DNA of 64,000 nucleotides from Pseudoalteromonas luteoviolacea B = ATCC 29581 (GTDB lineage: Bacteria > Pseudomonadota > Gammaproteobacteria > Enterobacterales > Alteromonadaceae). The stretch covers positions 310,001 to 374,000 of the forward strand of contig CAPN01000016.1 in assembly GCA_000333235.1 (NCBI GenBank), written 5' to 3'. Both the position numbers and the translations under genes were made by a program. Positions 17,178 to 27,566 of the stretch are shown piece after piece (the stretch's first letter is position 1; each line of letters begins with the position of its first letter). The notes under the pieces are model-generated. The model was not told the DNA's origin and made no database searches. It saw only the letters and a program-made list of their open reading frames with translations.

Positions 17178-17870
17178 ATGGCAAAACTACTTTTAATCGA
17201 TGACGACATTGAATTAACCGAATTACTCAGTGAGTATTTAATCAAACAAGGATTTGTGGTGGAAGTGTGTAACTCAAGTAAAGAAGGATTAAAACACGCT
17301 AAAACAAATCCTTTCGACGTCATTTTACTCGATGTTATGATGCCACTCATGGATGGCTTTGATGTCCTTAAAGCCTTAAGAACAACTCACCTAACACCGG
17401 TCATCATGCTCACCGCAAAAGGTGACGATTTCGATCGTATTTTTGGTCTAGAATTAGGCGCTGACGATTACATCCCTAAACCATTTAACCATCGTGAGTT
17501 AATTGCCAGGGTTAAAGCGATTACAAGACGCGTGGAGTTTTGTCAAAAATCCGCGACAAATGAAAGCAAACTTGCAGTGGGAGTATTAACGATGGATTTA
17601 ATGTCGCGAACGGTCCTACTTGACCAAAAACCAGTTGTGTTAACGGGAACTGAGTTTGAAATATTGCATTTATTGTTGGAGCAGCCAGGAACGGTGATTA
17701 GTAAACAAGATATCTCTGTCAAAGTCTTAGGTCGTCGACTTGCTCCTTTCGATCGCTCCATCGATATGCACGTAAGCAACGTAAGAAAAAAAATCCAACT
17801 TTCGGATCAAAACCCAATACAAACGGTCCGAGGCGTAGGATACGTGTTAACGTTGGATAGCCATGCGTAG
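17178..17870 (+). CDS. cpxR: CpxR-like response regulator (OmpR family)
   Basis: 230 residues: a receiver domain at 1-118 with acidic pocket LLLIDDDIE, phospho-Asp in VILLDVMMPLMDGFD (Asp about 52), the Thr of MLTAKG and Lys of DDYIPKPF; then a winged-helix DNA-binding domain (about 135-228, TGTEFEILHLLLEQPG, SIDMHVSNVRKKI, VRGVGYVL). Order spy / cpxR-cpxA matches the Cpx envelope-stress system. The last 8 bases overlap cpxA. Two GTAAA-type boxes upstream suggest autoregulation. Confidence 0.9.
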   Translation: MAKLLLIDDDIELTELLSEYLIKQGFVVEVCNSSKEGLKHAKTNPFDVILLDVMMPLMDGFDVLKALRTTHLTPVIMLTAKGDDFDRIFGLELGADDYIPKPFNHRELIARVKAITRRVEFCQKSATNESKLAVGVLTMDLMSRTVLLDQKPVVLTGTEFEILHLLLEQPGTVISKQDISVKVLGRRLAPFDRSIDMHVSNVRKKIQLSDQNPIQTVRGVGYVLTLDSHA

Positions 17871-19233
17871 TTTATCCTTTCAAGTTTTCTTGTGGTTTTG
17901 GCTGACTATTCTAGCCATGCTGTTAATGCTGTTGGGTTTTAGTACACTTCATAGCAGTGAAACGCGTATTACTCCCCTACCGAAACATGCACTGCAAAAT
18001 CTTCAACAAATTGCAAAAAACATTGAGAAGCGAGTAGCTGACTCACCACAACGACTAACTAGAATGATTGAAGCCTCACCATTAGGGCGACAACGTTGGC
18101 TCTACTTAAGTCACAGTGATGTTGATAGAAGCCTTTCTTCACGCGCCAACCCACCAGACTTTGACTTAAGCTTGTTGTATTACCAACCAATGGCCGAACC
18201 AAAGATGATCATGACTGAGCGCTTTAGTGCTCAAGGTCCTATTGCACTTAAAATTGCCGAAGAACACTACCAGCTTTATCAAATTCATCCTCATCGAGAT
18301 CCGCCATTTTGGGTTAAGCTGAGATTGACAACTTGGTGGCAAAAACTTATCGCCATTTTAATCCCGAGTCTTCTATTTAGTTGGTGGTTTAGTCGCCGAT
18401 TAACAGGGCCAATAAAGATACTTTCTTTGTCAGCGAAACGCTTCGCGCAAGGCGACCTCAGTGCAAGAGTAACACATACATCAAAACCTCAATTTGAATT
18501 AGCGCGTTTAAGCGATGACTTTAATGAAATGGCTCAGCGTATCGAAGACAATATGACCACACAAAAGCGATTACTTGGTGACGTATCGCACGAGCTTCGT
18601 TCACCTTTGACTCGCTTAATGCTTGCCTGTGGTTTGCTTGAATCCGAACTAAACAACGCGCAACAAACCTACCTTAACCGCATCGTAAAAGAAGCGAATT
18701 ACCTCGAGGATATGCTACAAAACATATTAATTCTGTCACGACTCGAAGGGAAAGCCCAGCACTTAGAAATGACACAAGTTCCATTGAGTCAGTTGCTGCA
18801 AGACATTCTTAGCAATGCACAGTTTGAAGCACAGGCAAAAGGAAAACAGCTGATTATTGAAGGTTCACAGCAAATAAGCCTTGAATGTGATGGCGCATTA
18901 TTAGCCAGTGCCATCGAAAACCTTTTGCGTAATGCAATCAAATATGCAGCCCTGACAATAAAAATCCAAACCAACGCCTCTGAGCGGACATTACACATCA
19001 CAATAGAAGACGATGGTCCTGGTGTTGACGACGATGCTTTACAAAAGTTATGCGAACCATTTTACCGTACTTCAGATTCACGAAGTCGAGATAGTGGTGG
19101 TATTGGTTTAGGTTTAGCCATTGCTCATCGCGCAATATTAGCCCATGGTGGTAAACTTGAACTATCTCAAGCGATTGAGACAGGCCAAACGAAAAAAGGT
19201 TTAAAAGCCATAGTGTCATTGCCAATTACTTAA
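17863..19233 (+). CDS. cpxA: CpxA-like envelope-stress sensor histidine kinase
   Basis: 456 residues: membrane helix 1 at about 7-25, a periplasmic sensor of roughly 135 residues, helix 2 near 163-180, HAMP (SRRLTGPIKILSLSAKRF then QGDLSARV), HisKA with LLGDVSHELRSPLTRL carrying the phospho-His, and the ATPase domain with ENLLRNAIKYA, EDDGPGVDD and GIGLGLAIAHR. Starts 8 bases inside the end of cpxR, so the pair is translationally coupled. The partner assignment is clear; the exact envelope signal cannot be read. Confidence 0.9.
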   Translation: MRSLSFQVFLWFWLTILAMLLMLLGFSTLHSSETRITPLPKHALQNLQQIAKNIEKRVADSPQRLTRMIEASPLGRQRWLYLSHSDVDRSLSSRANPPDFDLSLLYYQPMAEPKMIMTERFSAQGPIALKIAEEHYQLYQIHPHRDPPFWVKLRLTTWWQKLIAILIPSLLFSWWFSRRLTGPIKILSLSAKRFAQGDLSARVTHTSKPQFELARLSDDFNEMAQRIEDNMTTQKRLLGDVSHELRSPLTRLMLACGLLESELNNAQQTYLNRIVKEANYLEDMLQNILILSRLEGKAQHLEMTQVPLSQLLQDILSNAQFEAQAKGKQLIIEGSQQISLECDGALLASAIENLLRNAIKYAALTIKIQTNASERTLHITIEDDGPGVDDDALQKLCEPFYRTSDSRSRDSGGIGLGLAIAHRAILAHGGKLELSQAIETGQTKKGLKAIVSLPIT

Positions 19234-19252
19234 TAAAACCATTAGCGAATTC

Positions 19253-20227
19253 ATGAACAAGCCATTTATTAGTACTGAGTTACAATTAGAACAACATCAA
19301 AATTCAATTTCTATGTTTTGGAATTCGATGGAAAAAGGAAACATGCCAGTATGTGATGGTAAAACAAGGTGTTTTTATGCGTTTGCGATCCCTAAAAATG
19401 CGATTGGTGCGGTTTTCTTATGTCAAGGCCGAATTGAATCAGCGCACAAGTACCAAGAGCTGATGTGGGAAATATACTGCAATGGCTACGCTATTTTTAC
19501 ACTTGACCACTTAGGGCAAGGACAATCCAAACGCTTACTTAATTCCGAACAAGTAGGCTACATTGATGATTTTGATACTTACGTCGATTGTATAGAACAG
19601 TTTTTCGAACATTTCATCACACCAGCTTTCGCCAACAAGGTTGTTGTATTAGGCCATTCTATGGGCGGAGCGATTGCAAGCCTTTTTGCAAACAAACACC
19701 CAGATCTTTTAAAGGGCCTGTATTTATCAGCACCCATGTTCGAGATCCACACCCCTAGCATTCCTAACTGGATGGTTAAAGGATTAGCAAACGTAATGTG
19801 CAAAATTGGTTTAGGTACCCAATTTGCACTTGGTCAATCAACGTATACACCGGTTGCCTTTGCAGACAATGAACTCACTCATAGTGAAAAGCGCTACACG
19901 CTTTTTCGCACGCTTTACGCCAATCACCCTGAACTTCAACTCGGCGGTGTTAGCTATCAATGGCTTAGCGCTGCTTTCCGTGCAATGCACCGTATTCAGC
20001 ACTCTACTCTTACCCTACCTGTCCATATCGCAAGCGCGGCTAAAGACACCATTGTAAATAGCAAAAGTCACGATTTAATAAGGACACAATGGCCTCAGTG
20101 CAAATTGACGTGTTACCGTGATGCAAAGCATGAATTGCTCAACGAGCACGATCAAACTCGAACTCTGGTGTTAGAAGAATTTTACGCATTGGCTTCGAGT
20201 TTGCTTTTATCGGACACTGGATCTTGA
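19253..20227 (+). CDS. Alpha/beta hydrolase, lysophospholipase (PldB-like)
   Basis: 324 residues, no signal peptide. Motifs: oxyanion region VFLCQGRIESAHKYQEL, DHLGQGQS, the nucleophile elbow VLGHSMGGAIASLFA (Ser about 142), a late Asp in SAAKDTIVNS, and catalytic His in DAKHELLNEHD. This fits the serine aminopeptidase S33 / lysophospholipase L2 group, which cleaves lysophospholipids or monoglycerides; substrate is inferred. It lies 19 bases after cpxA and its last 46 bases overlap the end of fieF on the other strand. Confidence 0.82.
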   Translation: MNKPFISTELQLEQHQNSISMFWNSMEKGNMPVCDGKTRCFYAFAIPKNAIGAVFLCQGRIESAHKYQELMWEIYCNGYAIFTLDHLGQGQSKRLLNSEQVGYIDDFDTYVDCIEQFFEHFITPAFANKVVVLGHSMGGAIASLFANKHPDLLKGLYLSAPMFEIHTPSIPNWMVKGLANVMCKIGLGTQFALGQSTYTPVAFADNELTHSEKRYTLFRTLYANHPELQLGGVSYQWLSAAFRAMHRIQHSTLTLPVHIASAAKDTIVNSKSHDLIRTQWPQCKLTCYRDAKHELLNEHDQTRTLVLEEFYALASSLLLSDTGS

Positions 20228-21078
20228 TGGATAAGCACATCAATGTCGCCTGTAAACGCATTTTTAATACTTTCCATCACTTCAACAGCAATCTGATGCG
20301 CGCGCCACAAAGGCAAATCTTCAGGTAGTTCAAGGTGCAACTGCACAAATTTAATGTTTCCACTTTGGCGAGTACGTAAATCATGTACCCCGATAACATC
20401 GTGATGATGTTTTGCTAATTCAAGAATAACGGCTTTATCTTCATCTGGCAGTTCTTTATCCATTAAATGATCCGCACTTTCTTTCGCTATCCCCCAACCA
20501 TTAAATAAGAGATAAAACGCGACGAAACCAGCAAAAAGAGCGTCTGCATAGAAAATCCCCATATCACTCAAAATCACAGCGCATAGGACCGCTACATTAA
20601 GCAATATGTCCCCCTTGTAGTGAATCGAATCTGCTTTAATCGCGATCGACTGCGTACGTCTAACAACATAATATTGAACCGCTACAAGCGCCAATGTGCA
20701 AACGATAGCCAATACACTTACAAAAATCGCAATATCGGAATGTTTTACTCCGACAGGGTTTAATCCTCGCTCAACCGCATGAAAGCCAAGTAAACACGCA
20801 CTTCCCGCAATAAATGCAGCTTGACCTAGTCCTGCTAATGCTTCTGCTTTTCCATGACCAAAGCGATGATCATCATCGGCAGGGCGAAGCGCATAACCTA
20901 AGATCATAAAACTCATCAACGAAGCACTAATGTCGAGAATCGAATCGGTTAAACTGCCGAGCATCGCTGCACTGCCAGAGGCAATCCAAGCCCACGTTTT
21001 AGTAAAGATCATTAACCCCACTAATGTCATCGTAGCAAAACCGGCTAAACGCACTAAGCGACGATATTCAGAACTCAT
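20182..21078 (-). CDS. fieF: Cation diffusion facilitator, FieF-like
   Basis: A 298-residue CDF transporter exporting divalent metals (Fe2+, Zn2+, Cd2+) against protons across the inner membrane. Six hydrophobic segments precede a C-terminal cytoplasmic domain. Metal-site motifs of FieF are present: DSILDISAS in helix 2 and DSIHYKGD in helix 5, plus HHHDVIGVHDLR in the C-terminal domain. FieF sits beside the cpx genes in E. coli also. The convergent overlap of 46 bases with the upstream hydrolase is unusual. Confidence 0.92.
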   Translation of the reverse strand: MSSEYRRLVRLAGFATMTLVGLMIFTKTWAWIASGSAAMLGSLTDSILDISASLMSFMILGYALRPADDDHRFGHGKAEALAGLGQAAFIAGSACLLGFHAVERGLNPVGVKHSDIAIFVSVLAIVCTLALVAVQYYVVRRTQSIAIKADSIHYKGDILLNVAVLCAVILSDMGIFYADALFAGFVAFYLLFNGWGIAKESADHLMDKELPDEDKAVILELAKHHHDVIGVHDLRTRQSGNIKFVQLHLELPEDLPLWRAHQIAVEVMESIKNAFTGDIDVLIHQDPVSDKSKLEANA

Positions 21079-21210
21079 GATTATCCTTTTGTTGTATCTC
21101 TGAATTATTCAGATCAAGTGTAACGGGCTTAAAGGTTCTGTTGCAAAACAATATTCCCTCACTGTCGTGCTTTTCGATATACTGTACTTTAACCATAATT
21201 GAGGTAGCCG

Positions 21211-21675
21211 ATGTTAGATATTGTTTTATACCAACCTGAGATCCCACCAAATACGGGCAACATTATACGACTTTGCGCCAACAGCGGCTTTGCGTTGCAT
21301 TTGATAGAGCCGCTTGGGTTCGATTGGGATGACAAAAAGGTACGCCGTGCTGGCTTAGACTATCATGAATTTACCGATGTTCAGCGCCATGCCTCTTTAG
21401 AGGACTACTTTAATGTTCGACAACCAAAGCGTATTTTTGCTTGTACAACAAAGGGCAGCCGTTTTCACCATGAGCCAGAGTACGAATCGGGTGACTGTTT
21501 GATATTTGGCCCTGAATCTCGCGGATTACCAGAAGACTTTATTTTTTCTTTGCCTGAAAGACAGCGAGTTCGGATCCCAATGCGACCAGATAGTCGCAGC
21601 ATGAATTTGTCTAATGCGGTTGCGGTCTTTATATACGAAGCATGGCGTCAATTAGGTTTTGAAGGGGCTAAATAA
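21211..21675 (+). CDS. trmL: tRNA (cytidine/uridine-34-2'-O)-methyltransferase
   Basis: A 154-residue SPOUT enzyme that methylates the ribose of the wobble base in leucine tRNAs, using SAM. The N-terminal [23 protein letters not shown] is diagnostic, and the trefoil knot carries [14 protein letters not shown] and [20 protein letters not shown]. Length is typical. Divergent from fieF over 132 bases; an AGG ribosome site (GAGGTAGCCG) precedes the ATG. Confidence 0.95.
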   Translation: MLDIVLYQPEIPPNTGNIIRLCANSGFALHLIEPLGFDWDDKKVRRAGLDYHEFTDVQRHASLEDYFNVRQPKRIFACTTKGSRFHHEPEYESGDCLIFGPESRGLPEDFIFSLPERQRVRIPMRPDSRSMNLSNAVAVFIYEAWRQLGFEGAK

Positions 21676-21795
21676 CGCTCTTCGGTGTACCAAAGTTAGA
21701 CAAAAGTCTTAACAAAATTTTACCGTTTCCATTTTGAAAAAAAGCGTAGTGTTTACTAGGCTTTTTATTTACCAAGGAATTTGGAAACGAAGTTT

Positions 21796-24700
21796 ATGAC
21801 ACGTGCCAATGTGTTTAGCAAACTGGTATTGGCTTTATTTATACATATCCTGATGTCACTGTGCGCGGCGTCACACGTAAACGCATATTCCATTTCAAAC
21901 TTAACCACTGTTGATGAGCATGGCGTAACTTGGGCGATCGAGCAAGGTAAATTATACAAGATTGATCCGCCGTATAGATTTGAATTCCATCTCGACAATG
22001 CTTCTGCGCTCACCTTCAATAAGTCAGAAATCATTGAATTACACGCATTTCATAATGCCATTTACTTTATTACCCCTAATTCCATTTGGTATCTAAACCT
22101 TAAATCGCAACAATTAACTGAGATACAAAGTACACAAGCTCATCTATTTAAACCGATTGATGAATATCGAGCGGGGTTTTTATCTCAGGGCACACTAATT
22201 TTTATTGAAAAAGGCACACGAACACGCTTTGAAAGCCAAGAAAAGCTAATCAATTGGTCAAATTATCAACAAAACATTTTTGCTGTAGATGAACTGAACC
22301 AATTGTGGTTGTGGGTAGATGACCGCACTCCCGCGACTAAACTGACTACATTACCATGGTCAATAAAATCCATAGCAGGAACCCCAACTGGTGTTGTGTT
22401 GGTAAACCAATTTGGCGAGAGTTATTTATGGTCTAATTCGCACCTCACATTTACCGGTTTAAAAAACATAGAACAAGTTGAGTATCAAGGCGGTATGCTT
22501 TACTCACAGAGCAAATCTGAATTATTACGCAGTGAAATTGCACCACCATTTAAAACAACGCGTTCAAGTTGGCCAAATGTAATAATCGACAGACTGTACC
22601 GCCATGTAAATAGTTTGTGGCTTGTAACCAAGACTGGGAAATGGCAAAAACCAAATCTACTGCCTTATGCCGTGAAGTCAAGCCAAGATCCCACACTAGA
22701 AAACGACCCGCAGAGCAAGATGCTTAACAATGGCCTAGCTCGATTTTTAGAATTTACAAAGGGAAAAAAAGTATACGACTTTATTTATCTATGGGCAGAC
22801 CGCTGGGCCATTGCAAGCGATGTTGGCGTATTTCTCTTTGCCGCACAACAAGGTCAATTTCAATTGTTTTCAGAACGGCGTGACATCACCGGACTATTTA
22901 CCACTGGTGCAGATGAACTTTGGCTAGCGTCATCTCAGTCACTTGAACTATTTCAATTAGCACAACATCGTATGCTGGCTACATTACCTATGACGAAGGC
23001 AAAGCAAGTAGTGAAAACAAATAATACTCAGTATCTAATTGCCGAGAATCAAATGCTTTTCGTCTATAACACTGCAAATAAGCAAATAACAAAGGTCAAT
23101 TTACCTGCTCACCTAGACAATATAAATGCAATCATAGCGATTGACACGTTTAACGTGTTAGCTAGCAATGACCAAGGCATTTGGGAGATTGTGTTCACGA
23201 CTAATTGGGAGATTAGCGCCTCAAAACAACTCAGTACGTTCAATGCAAGTCATATCGAATCTGCACCAAATGGCGCGTGGGTTTATAACAAAGACCAAAT
23301 TGGCCATATCAGTGTTGCAAAACAGAATTCACATGAAGAAAACTATCATTTTCAATTAGATCAACTTGATGTGTCATTATCCGGTTCGCAAATTACAGCC
23401 TACCGAGATAAACTTTTACTTTTGAAAGAACAACAACTCAGCTTACTAAGTCATTATTCTCTTAGTCCATCCAATACCTTTCAAGTAATTCATGCGCGAT
23501 TTAACTCCCTGTTTGCTCCCTATTCAAACTCACCTGAGCATTTATGGCATGTACCCGAGACACTCACTGTTCCGCCACTACATGACAGTATTACGTTATG
23601 GTTATCACACTGCACTAGCTGTCAATACCACTATTCTATCGATGATGGTAAAACTCAGTCATTAAGCACGGGTGAGCGACAATTCACAATTCCAATCAAA
23701 AATGTTGAAAAAATTCGAATTGATTCGATAAATGGAGACACACAATCAAGTCAAACGCTGCGCCTTCGTCCAAATATAATTTCAGTAATGCCTTGGTCAA
23801 TATTACTCCTAATCATACTAGCGATCACCTCCATCACAGTGATTTGGATTTGGTTTTCTAAATTCACTAAGCGTCAAAATCAATTTGCAACGGCACTAAT
23901 GGATCATTCAAAAGATGCAATTTTTTTGACGGATGAACAATTCCACATAATTGAAGTCAATGAAGCTTATTGCAATGTGATGGGATTTCAAGCGGGACAA
24001 GTTATTGGACATCGACCTAAAATAATGACAAAAACGGGTCGAAACAAAAATCTTGAACAAAAAATCGCTGAAGAAATTGAGCAATCCGGTCACTGGAGTG
24101 GTGAACTTTGGATTAATAAGGCAGACAAAAACCTTATCGCATTAGACTTGGCAATTACTAAACTCACTCTAGACAAGCGCGCATCGTCACCATCTTATTA
24201 TCTTGGTGTATTTTCAGATATTACTTCTAGAAAAGAAAACGAGAACGCATTGTTAGCACTTTCGACCCGAGATCCTGTCACCGGGCTTGCGAATCGAAAT
24301 CTTTTTATGGAAGCGTGCACTCAAGCAATTGCCAGCTGCACCCCAACCTTTCCATCGATGTTGGTGCTCCTTGTCGACATAGATAATTTTAGAAAAATAA
24401 ACGACTTACTCGGCCATCAAGCTGGCGACCTTCTATTAAAAGAAATATCAATGCGCTTTCAAAATACGTTAGACAAAGGCTACACTATTGCTCGGTATAG
24501 TAGTGACGAATTTGCGATTCTTGTGCCGCCTTATTTGTATTCCGGTATGACGGTCTTTTTCGCGAAAAAACTCGCCGATACTGTACTAAAAGTATTTGCA
24601 ATCCCCTTTATTCACAACCATGTTGAGACTACGATTTCCGCATCAATAGGTCTTGCGGTTTACCCGGATAATGGTCACGACGGTGAGCATCTACTGCGAG

Positions 24701-25587
24701 CCGCAGACAGTGCGCTAAGCCATTCTAAACAACAAGGAAATAATACATACCAGTTCTTCGATAGCCGCGTACATAGTTTAGATCCTAAAGTATTAAGCCA
24801 AGAAAGCGCCTTATTTAGAGGAATTGAAAATAAAGAATTTATTGTAGTTTATCAACCAAAATACCATGGTAATACCTATCAGTTGAGTGGTTTTGAAGCA
24901 CTTGCTCGATGGCCCCAATCGGATGGCAGCAGCATTCCCCCTAATGAGTTTATTCCCCTTGCTGAGCGCAATGGGGCTATTGTCAAACTAACGGAACATT
25001 TGCTTGAACTCGTGTTTCATCGGGTTAAACGTTGGCGAGAGCTAAAGTACGAATTTGGGCGAGTAGCCGTGAATATTTCCGCACTGCATTTTCAAAATAA
25101 AAAACTTATTGACACACTGTCATCTTTACTTAAAAGCTACTCAATTCCGTCATCGTGTATCGAATTAGAAATTACAGAAAGTGCAATGATGGAAAATCAA
25201 GAGCTCGCATTACAACAAATGAATTCAATAAAATCTTTAGGGTTCACCATAGCGCTAGATGATTTTGGAACAGGGCATTCTTCGTTAGGACAATTAAAGA
25301 ATTTCCCAATCGATGTTGTGAAAATTGACCGCTCTTTCATTAAAGACATCGTTTTTGACGAACAAGACCGAAACATCACCTCCACTATTATTCGTTTAAC
25401 GAAATATTTAAATATGGAGGTGGTCGCAGAAGGAGTAGAAACCGAAGAGCAAGCGTATTTGCTTAATGTGCTAGGCTGTACAACATTACAAGGATATTAC
25501 TTCTCCAAACCATTATTACCTAATGTTGTTGATGATTTACTGCATAGCGAACAAACAGCCATGCAAGCAAATTTGCGTAATGAATGA
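21796..25587 (+). CDS. Membrane sensor with beta-propeller-like domain, PAS, degenerate GGDEF and intact EAL
   Basis: 1263 residues from the ATG at 21796 (GGAAACGAAG upstream; a TTG five codons earlier is poorer). Signal peptide at 1-30 is followed by a large periplasmic region of about 630 residues with repeated W/V-rich strands like ligand-sensing propellers, a membrane helix near 665-690, PAS (about 700-810), GGDEF (818-985) and EAL (1002-1255). The cyclase motif reads RYSSDEF instead of GGDEF and is probably inactive. The EAL domain keeps FEALARW, NISALHFQ, EITESAMM, LDDFGTGHSSL and EGVETEEQ, so c-di-GMP hydrolysis is expected. Confidence 0.85.
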   Translation: MTRANVFSKLVLALFIHILMSLCAASHVNAYSISNLTTVDEHGVTWAIEQGKLYKIDPPYRFEFHLDNASALTFNKSEIIELHAFHNAIYFITPNSIWYLNLKSQQLTEIQSTQAHLFKPIDEYRAGFLSQGTLIFIEKGTRTRFESQEKLINWSNYQQNIFAVDELNQLWLWVDDRTPATKLTTLPWSIKSIAGTPTGVVLVNQFGESYLWSNSHLTFTGLKNIEQVEYQGGMLYSQSKSELLRSEIAPPFKTTRSSWPNVIIDRLYRHVNSLWLVTKTGKWQKPNLLPYAVKSSQDPTLENDPQSKMLNNGLARFLEFTKGKKVYDFIYLWADRWAIASDVGVFLFAAQQGQFQLFSERRDITGLFTTGADELWLASSQSLELFQLAQHRMLATLPMTKAKQVVKTNNTQYLIAENQMLFVYNTANKQITKVNLPAHLDNINAIIAIDTFNVLASNDQGIWEIVFTTNWEISASKQLSTFNASHIESAPNGAWVYNKDQIGHISVAKQNSHEENYHFQLDQLDVSLSGSQITAYRDKLLLLKEQQLSLLSHYSLSPSNTFQVIHARFNSLFAPYSNSPEHLWHVPETLTVPPLHDSITLWLSHCTSCQYHYSIDDGKTQSLSTGERQFTIPIKNVEKIRIDSINGDTQSSQTLRLRPNIISVMPWSILLLIILAITSITVIWIWFSKFTKRQNQFATALMDHSKDAIFLTDEQFHIIEVNEAYCNVMGFQAGQVIGHRPKIMTKTGRNKNLEQKIAEEIEQSGHWSGELWINKADKNLIALDLAITKLTLDKRASSPSYYLGVFSDITSRKENENALLALSTRDPVTGLANRNLFMEACTQAIASCTPTFPSMLVLLVDIDNFRKINDLLGHQAGDLLLKEISMRFQNTLDKGYTIARYSSDEFAILVPPYLYSGMTVFFAKKLADTVLKVFAIPFIHNHVETTISASIGLAVYPDNGHDGEHLLRAADSALSHSKQQGNNTYQFFDSRVHSLDPKVLSQESALFRGIENKEFIVVYQPKYHGNTYQLSGFEALARWPQSDGSSIPPNEFIPLAERNGAIVKLTEHLLELVFHRVKRWRELKYEFGRVAVNISALHFQNKKLIDTLSSLLKSYSIPSSCIELEITESAMMENQELALQQMNSIKSLGFTIALDDFGTGHSSLGQLKNFPIDVVKIDRSFIKDIVFDEQDRNITSTIIRLTKYLNMEVVAEGVETEEQAYLLNVLGCTTLQGYYFSKPLLPNVVDDLLHSEQTAMQANLRNE

Positions 25588-25614
25588 AAAAGCAACAAAC
25601 TTTATCTGTTGCTT
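25587..25614 (-). terminator. Terminator for the gpsA transcript
   Basis: On the minus strand AAGCAACA and TGTTGCTT pair (8 bp) around a 9-base loop, followed by TTTTTCATTC. It sits about 60 bases after the gpsA stop codon and also just past the end of the convergent EAL gene. Confidence 0.65.
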
Positions 25615-25675
25615 AAACAAACATCGTTACTTGCACTACCGTAAGTATTTATCTTATCAGGGTAAAGTTGGTTTA

Positions 25676-26683
25676 CTATTCCGCTTTTTGTTCACGACCA
25701 AGTAATGCCATAGCCGCTTCTTTCACGTCTTTTTGTTGATAAAGAACCTGATAGATCTGCTCAGAAATCGGCATTTCGATCCCCACTCGTTGCGCGAGTA
25801 GATAAACCTCTTTAGTATTTCGATACCCTTCAACCACTTGCCCAATGCTTGACATCGCGTCATCGACATTCTTACCTTGACCTAATGCGAGACCAAATCG
25901 ACGATTCCGTGATTGGTTATCTGTACACGTTAAGATTAAATCGCCAAGACCAGCCATCCCCATAAAGGTTTCAGAACGCGCCCCCAGTGCGCAGCCAAGT
26001 CGACAGAGTTCAGCTAAACCACGAGTAATTAAGGCGGTTCGTGCATTTGCGCCAAAGCCAAAACCATCTGACATACCCGCGCCAATCGCAATCACATTTT
26101 TAACTGCGCCACCGAGTTGAATACCGATAAAATCATCATTACTATAAACTCGAAACGAACGGCCGCAATGCAGCAGCTTTGCAAGCTGAGAACGAAAGTC
26201 AGCGCACGTTGACGAGACTGAAATAGCGGTAGGTAAACCAGCAGCCATTTCTTTAGCAAACGTTGGCCCAGACAAAACCGCAAGGGGAACCTCTTCACCT
26301 AGGATTTCTTCAGCAACCTCTTGTAAGAGGCGTCCAGTATCAGGCTCTAATCCTTTCGTCGCCCAAGCAACACGTGTTCCGGCCAACAACATCGGCTTAA
26401 TTTGCTTTAACGTATCTGCAAAGGCATGGCTCGGTACCACAACTAAAATCAACTGACTTGATTTTACCGCGGCCGTTAAATCTGCTTCGAGTTGCAGCGG
26501 TTCGGGAAGAGACATACCTGGCAAATAGCGTGTATTTTCACGCGTTTGCGCGATAGTGCGAATATCTTCGCCGTTGCGCCCCCATAGAGTGACATTGTGA
26601 CCGTTACGAGCAAAACAAATGGCAAGGGCGGTGCCATAAGACCCCGCCCCTAAGACCGTAACAGCTGATGTTGCTGTACTCAT
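25676..26683 (-). CDS. gpsA: Glycerol-3-phosphate dehydrogenase [NAD(P)+]
   Basis: A 335-residue enzyme reducing dihydroxyacetone phosphate to sn-glycerol-3-phosphate for phospholipid synthesis. The Rossmann motif [19 protein letters not shown] is at about 10-28. [34 protein letters not shown] and the catalytic-region [16 protein letters not shown] are intact. Starts 9 bases after secB, within the conserved block rhodanese-grxC-secB-gpsA. Confidence 0.96.
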   Translation of the reverse strand: MSTATSAVTVLGAGSYGTALAICFARNGHNVTLWGRNGEDIRTIAQTRENTRYLPGMSLPEPLQLEADLTAAVKSSQLILVVVPSHAFADTLKQIKPMLLAGTRVAWATKGLEPDTGRLLQEVAEEILGEEVPLAVLSGPTFAKEMAAGLPTAISVSSTCADFRSQLAKLLHCGRSFRVYSNDDFIGIQLGGAVKNVIAIGAGMSDGFGFGANARTALITRGLAELCRLGCALGARSETFMGMAGLGDLILTCTDNQSRNRRFGLALGQGKNVDDAMSSIGQVVEGYRNTKEVYLLAQRVGIEMPISEQIYQVLYQQKDVKEAAMALLGREQKAE

Positions 26684-26691
26684 AGTGGTTA

Positions 26692-27189
26692 TTATGCGTC
26701 TGCTTGTGCTTGTTCTTCTGCGCCAGATTGCGCGGCACGTTGCTGCATATACTGTGCAAATAACGCGTCAAAATTAACAGGCGATAGGTTCAGTTGAGGG
26801 AACGTGCCGCGATTTACAAGATTTGCAACTGCTTCACGAGCGTATGGGAAAAGAATGTTAGGGCAGAATGCACCGAGCATGTGCGCCATTTGTAACTCTT
26901 CCATATCTGCAATGCTGAAAATACCTGCTTGCTGAATTTCACATAAAAACGCGGTTTTTTCACCAAGACTCGCAGTCACTGTTAATGCTAAAACAACTTC
27001 GAATACGTTGTCAGCAAGTTTGTTAGAGCGCGTGTCCATGTCTAACTTAACTTCTGGAGTCCATTCAAGTTGGAAAATGTCTGGTGAATTTGGGGTTTCA
27101 AATGAAACGTCTTTCACATAGATACGTTGAATTGCGAATTGTGCACTTTCTTGTGCTTGTGCTGCTTCGTTATGGTTTTGTTCAGACAT
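26692..27189 (-). CDS. secB: Protein-export chaperone SecB
   Basis: A 165-residue tetrameric cytosolic chaperone that keeps preproteins unfolded and hands them to SecA. Landmarks: [59 protein letters not shown] and [16 protein letters not shown] short acidic Gln/Ala-rich tail ends the protein, as usual. An AGGAAAAAC ribosome site lies upstream of the ATG. Confidence 0.97.
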   Translation of the reverse strand: MSEQNHNEAAQAQESAQFAIQRIYVKDVSFETPNSPDIFQLEWTPEVKLDMDTRSNKLADNVFEVVLALTVTASLGEKTAFLCEIQQAGIFSIADMEELQMAHMLGAFCPNILFPYAREAVANLVNRGTFPQLNLSPVNFDALFAQYMQQRAAQSGAEEQAQADA

Positions 27190-27290
27190 TGTTTTTCCTA
27201 ATCTTGTTGAGAAAGTACTTCTCTAAAATGTACTTAAAAATCAATAAACTTGTAATACTCGAATACCCGAGTCAGTAATTCAAACCGATA

Positions 27291-27551
27291 TTATTGCGCG
27301 CTGAGCAATACGTCTAATTTGCCTTCTACATTCATTGCCATCATATCGTCACATCCACCAATATGAACATCATTGATGAATATTTGTGGCACCGTAGTTC
27401 GGCCGTTAGCTTTTGTAATCATTTCGTCTCGACGCTGAGGTTCAGCGACTAGATCAAACTCCGTGTACGCTACACCTTTACTGTCCAACAAGGCCTTAGC
27501 ACGATGACAATATGGGCAATAATCTTTGGTATAAATAACAACGTTACTCAT
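27291..27551 (-). CDS. grxC: Glutaredoxin 3
   Basis: An 86-residue glutathione-dependent thiol oxidoreductase with the dithiol active site CPYCHRAK (residues 11-18), the cis-Pro loop TTVPQIFI and GGCDDMMAM, which contact glutathione. Small size and neighbours (secB downstream, a rhodanese-like gene 15 bases upstream) are typical. Confidence 0.95.
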   Translation of the reverse strand: MSNVVIYTKDYCPYCHRAKALLDSKGVAYTEFDLVAEPQRRDEMITKANGRTTVPQIFINDVHIGGCDDMMAMNVEGKLDVLLSAQ

Positions 27552-27566
27552 TGTTTCACCTACTCA

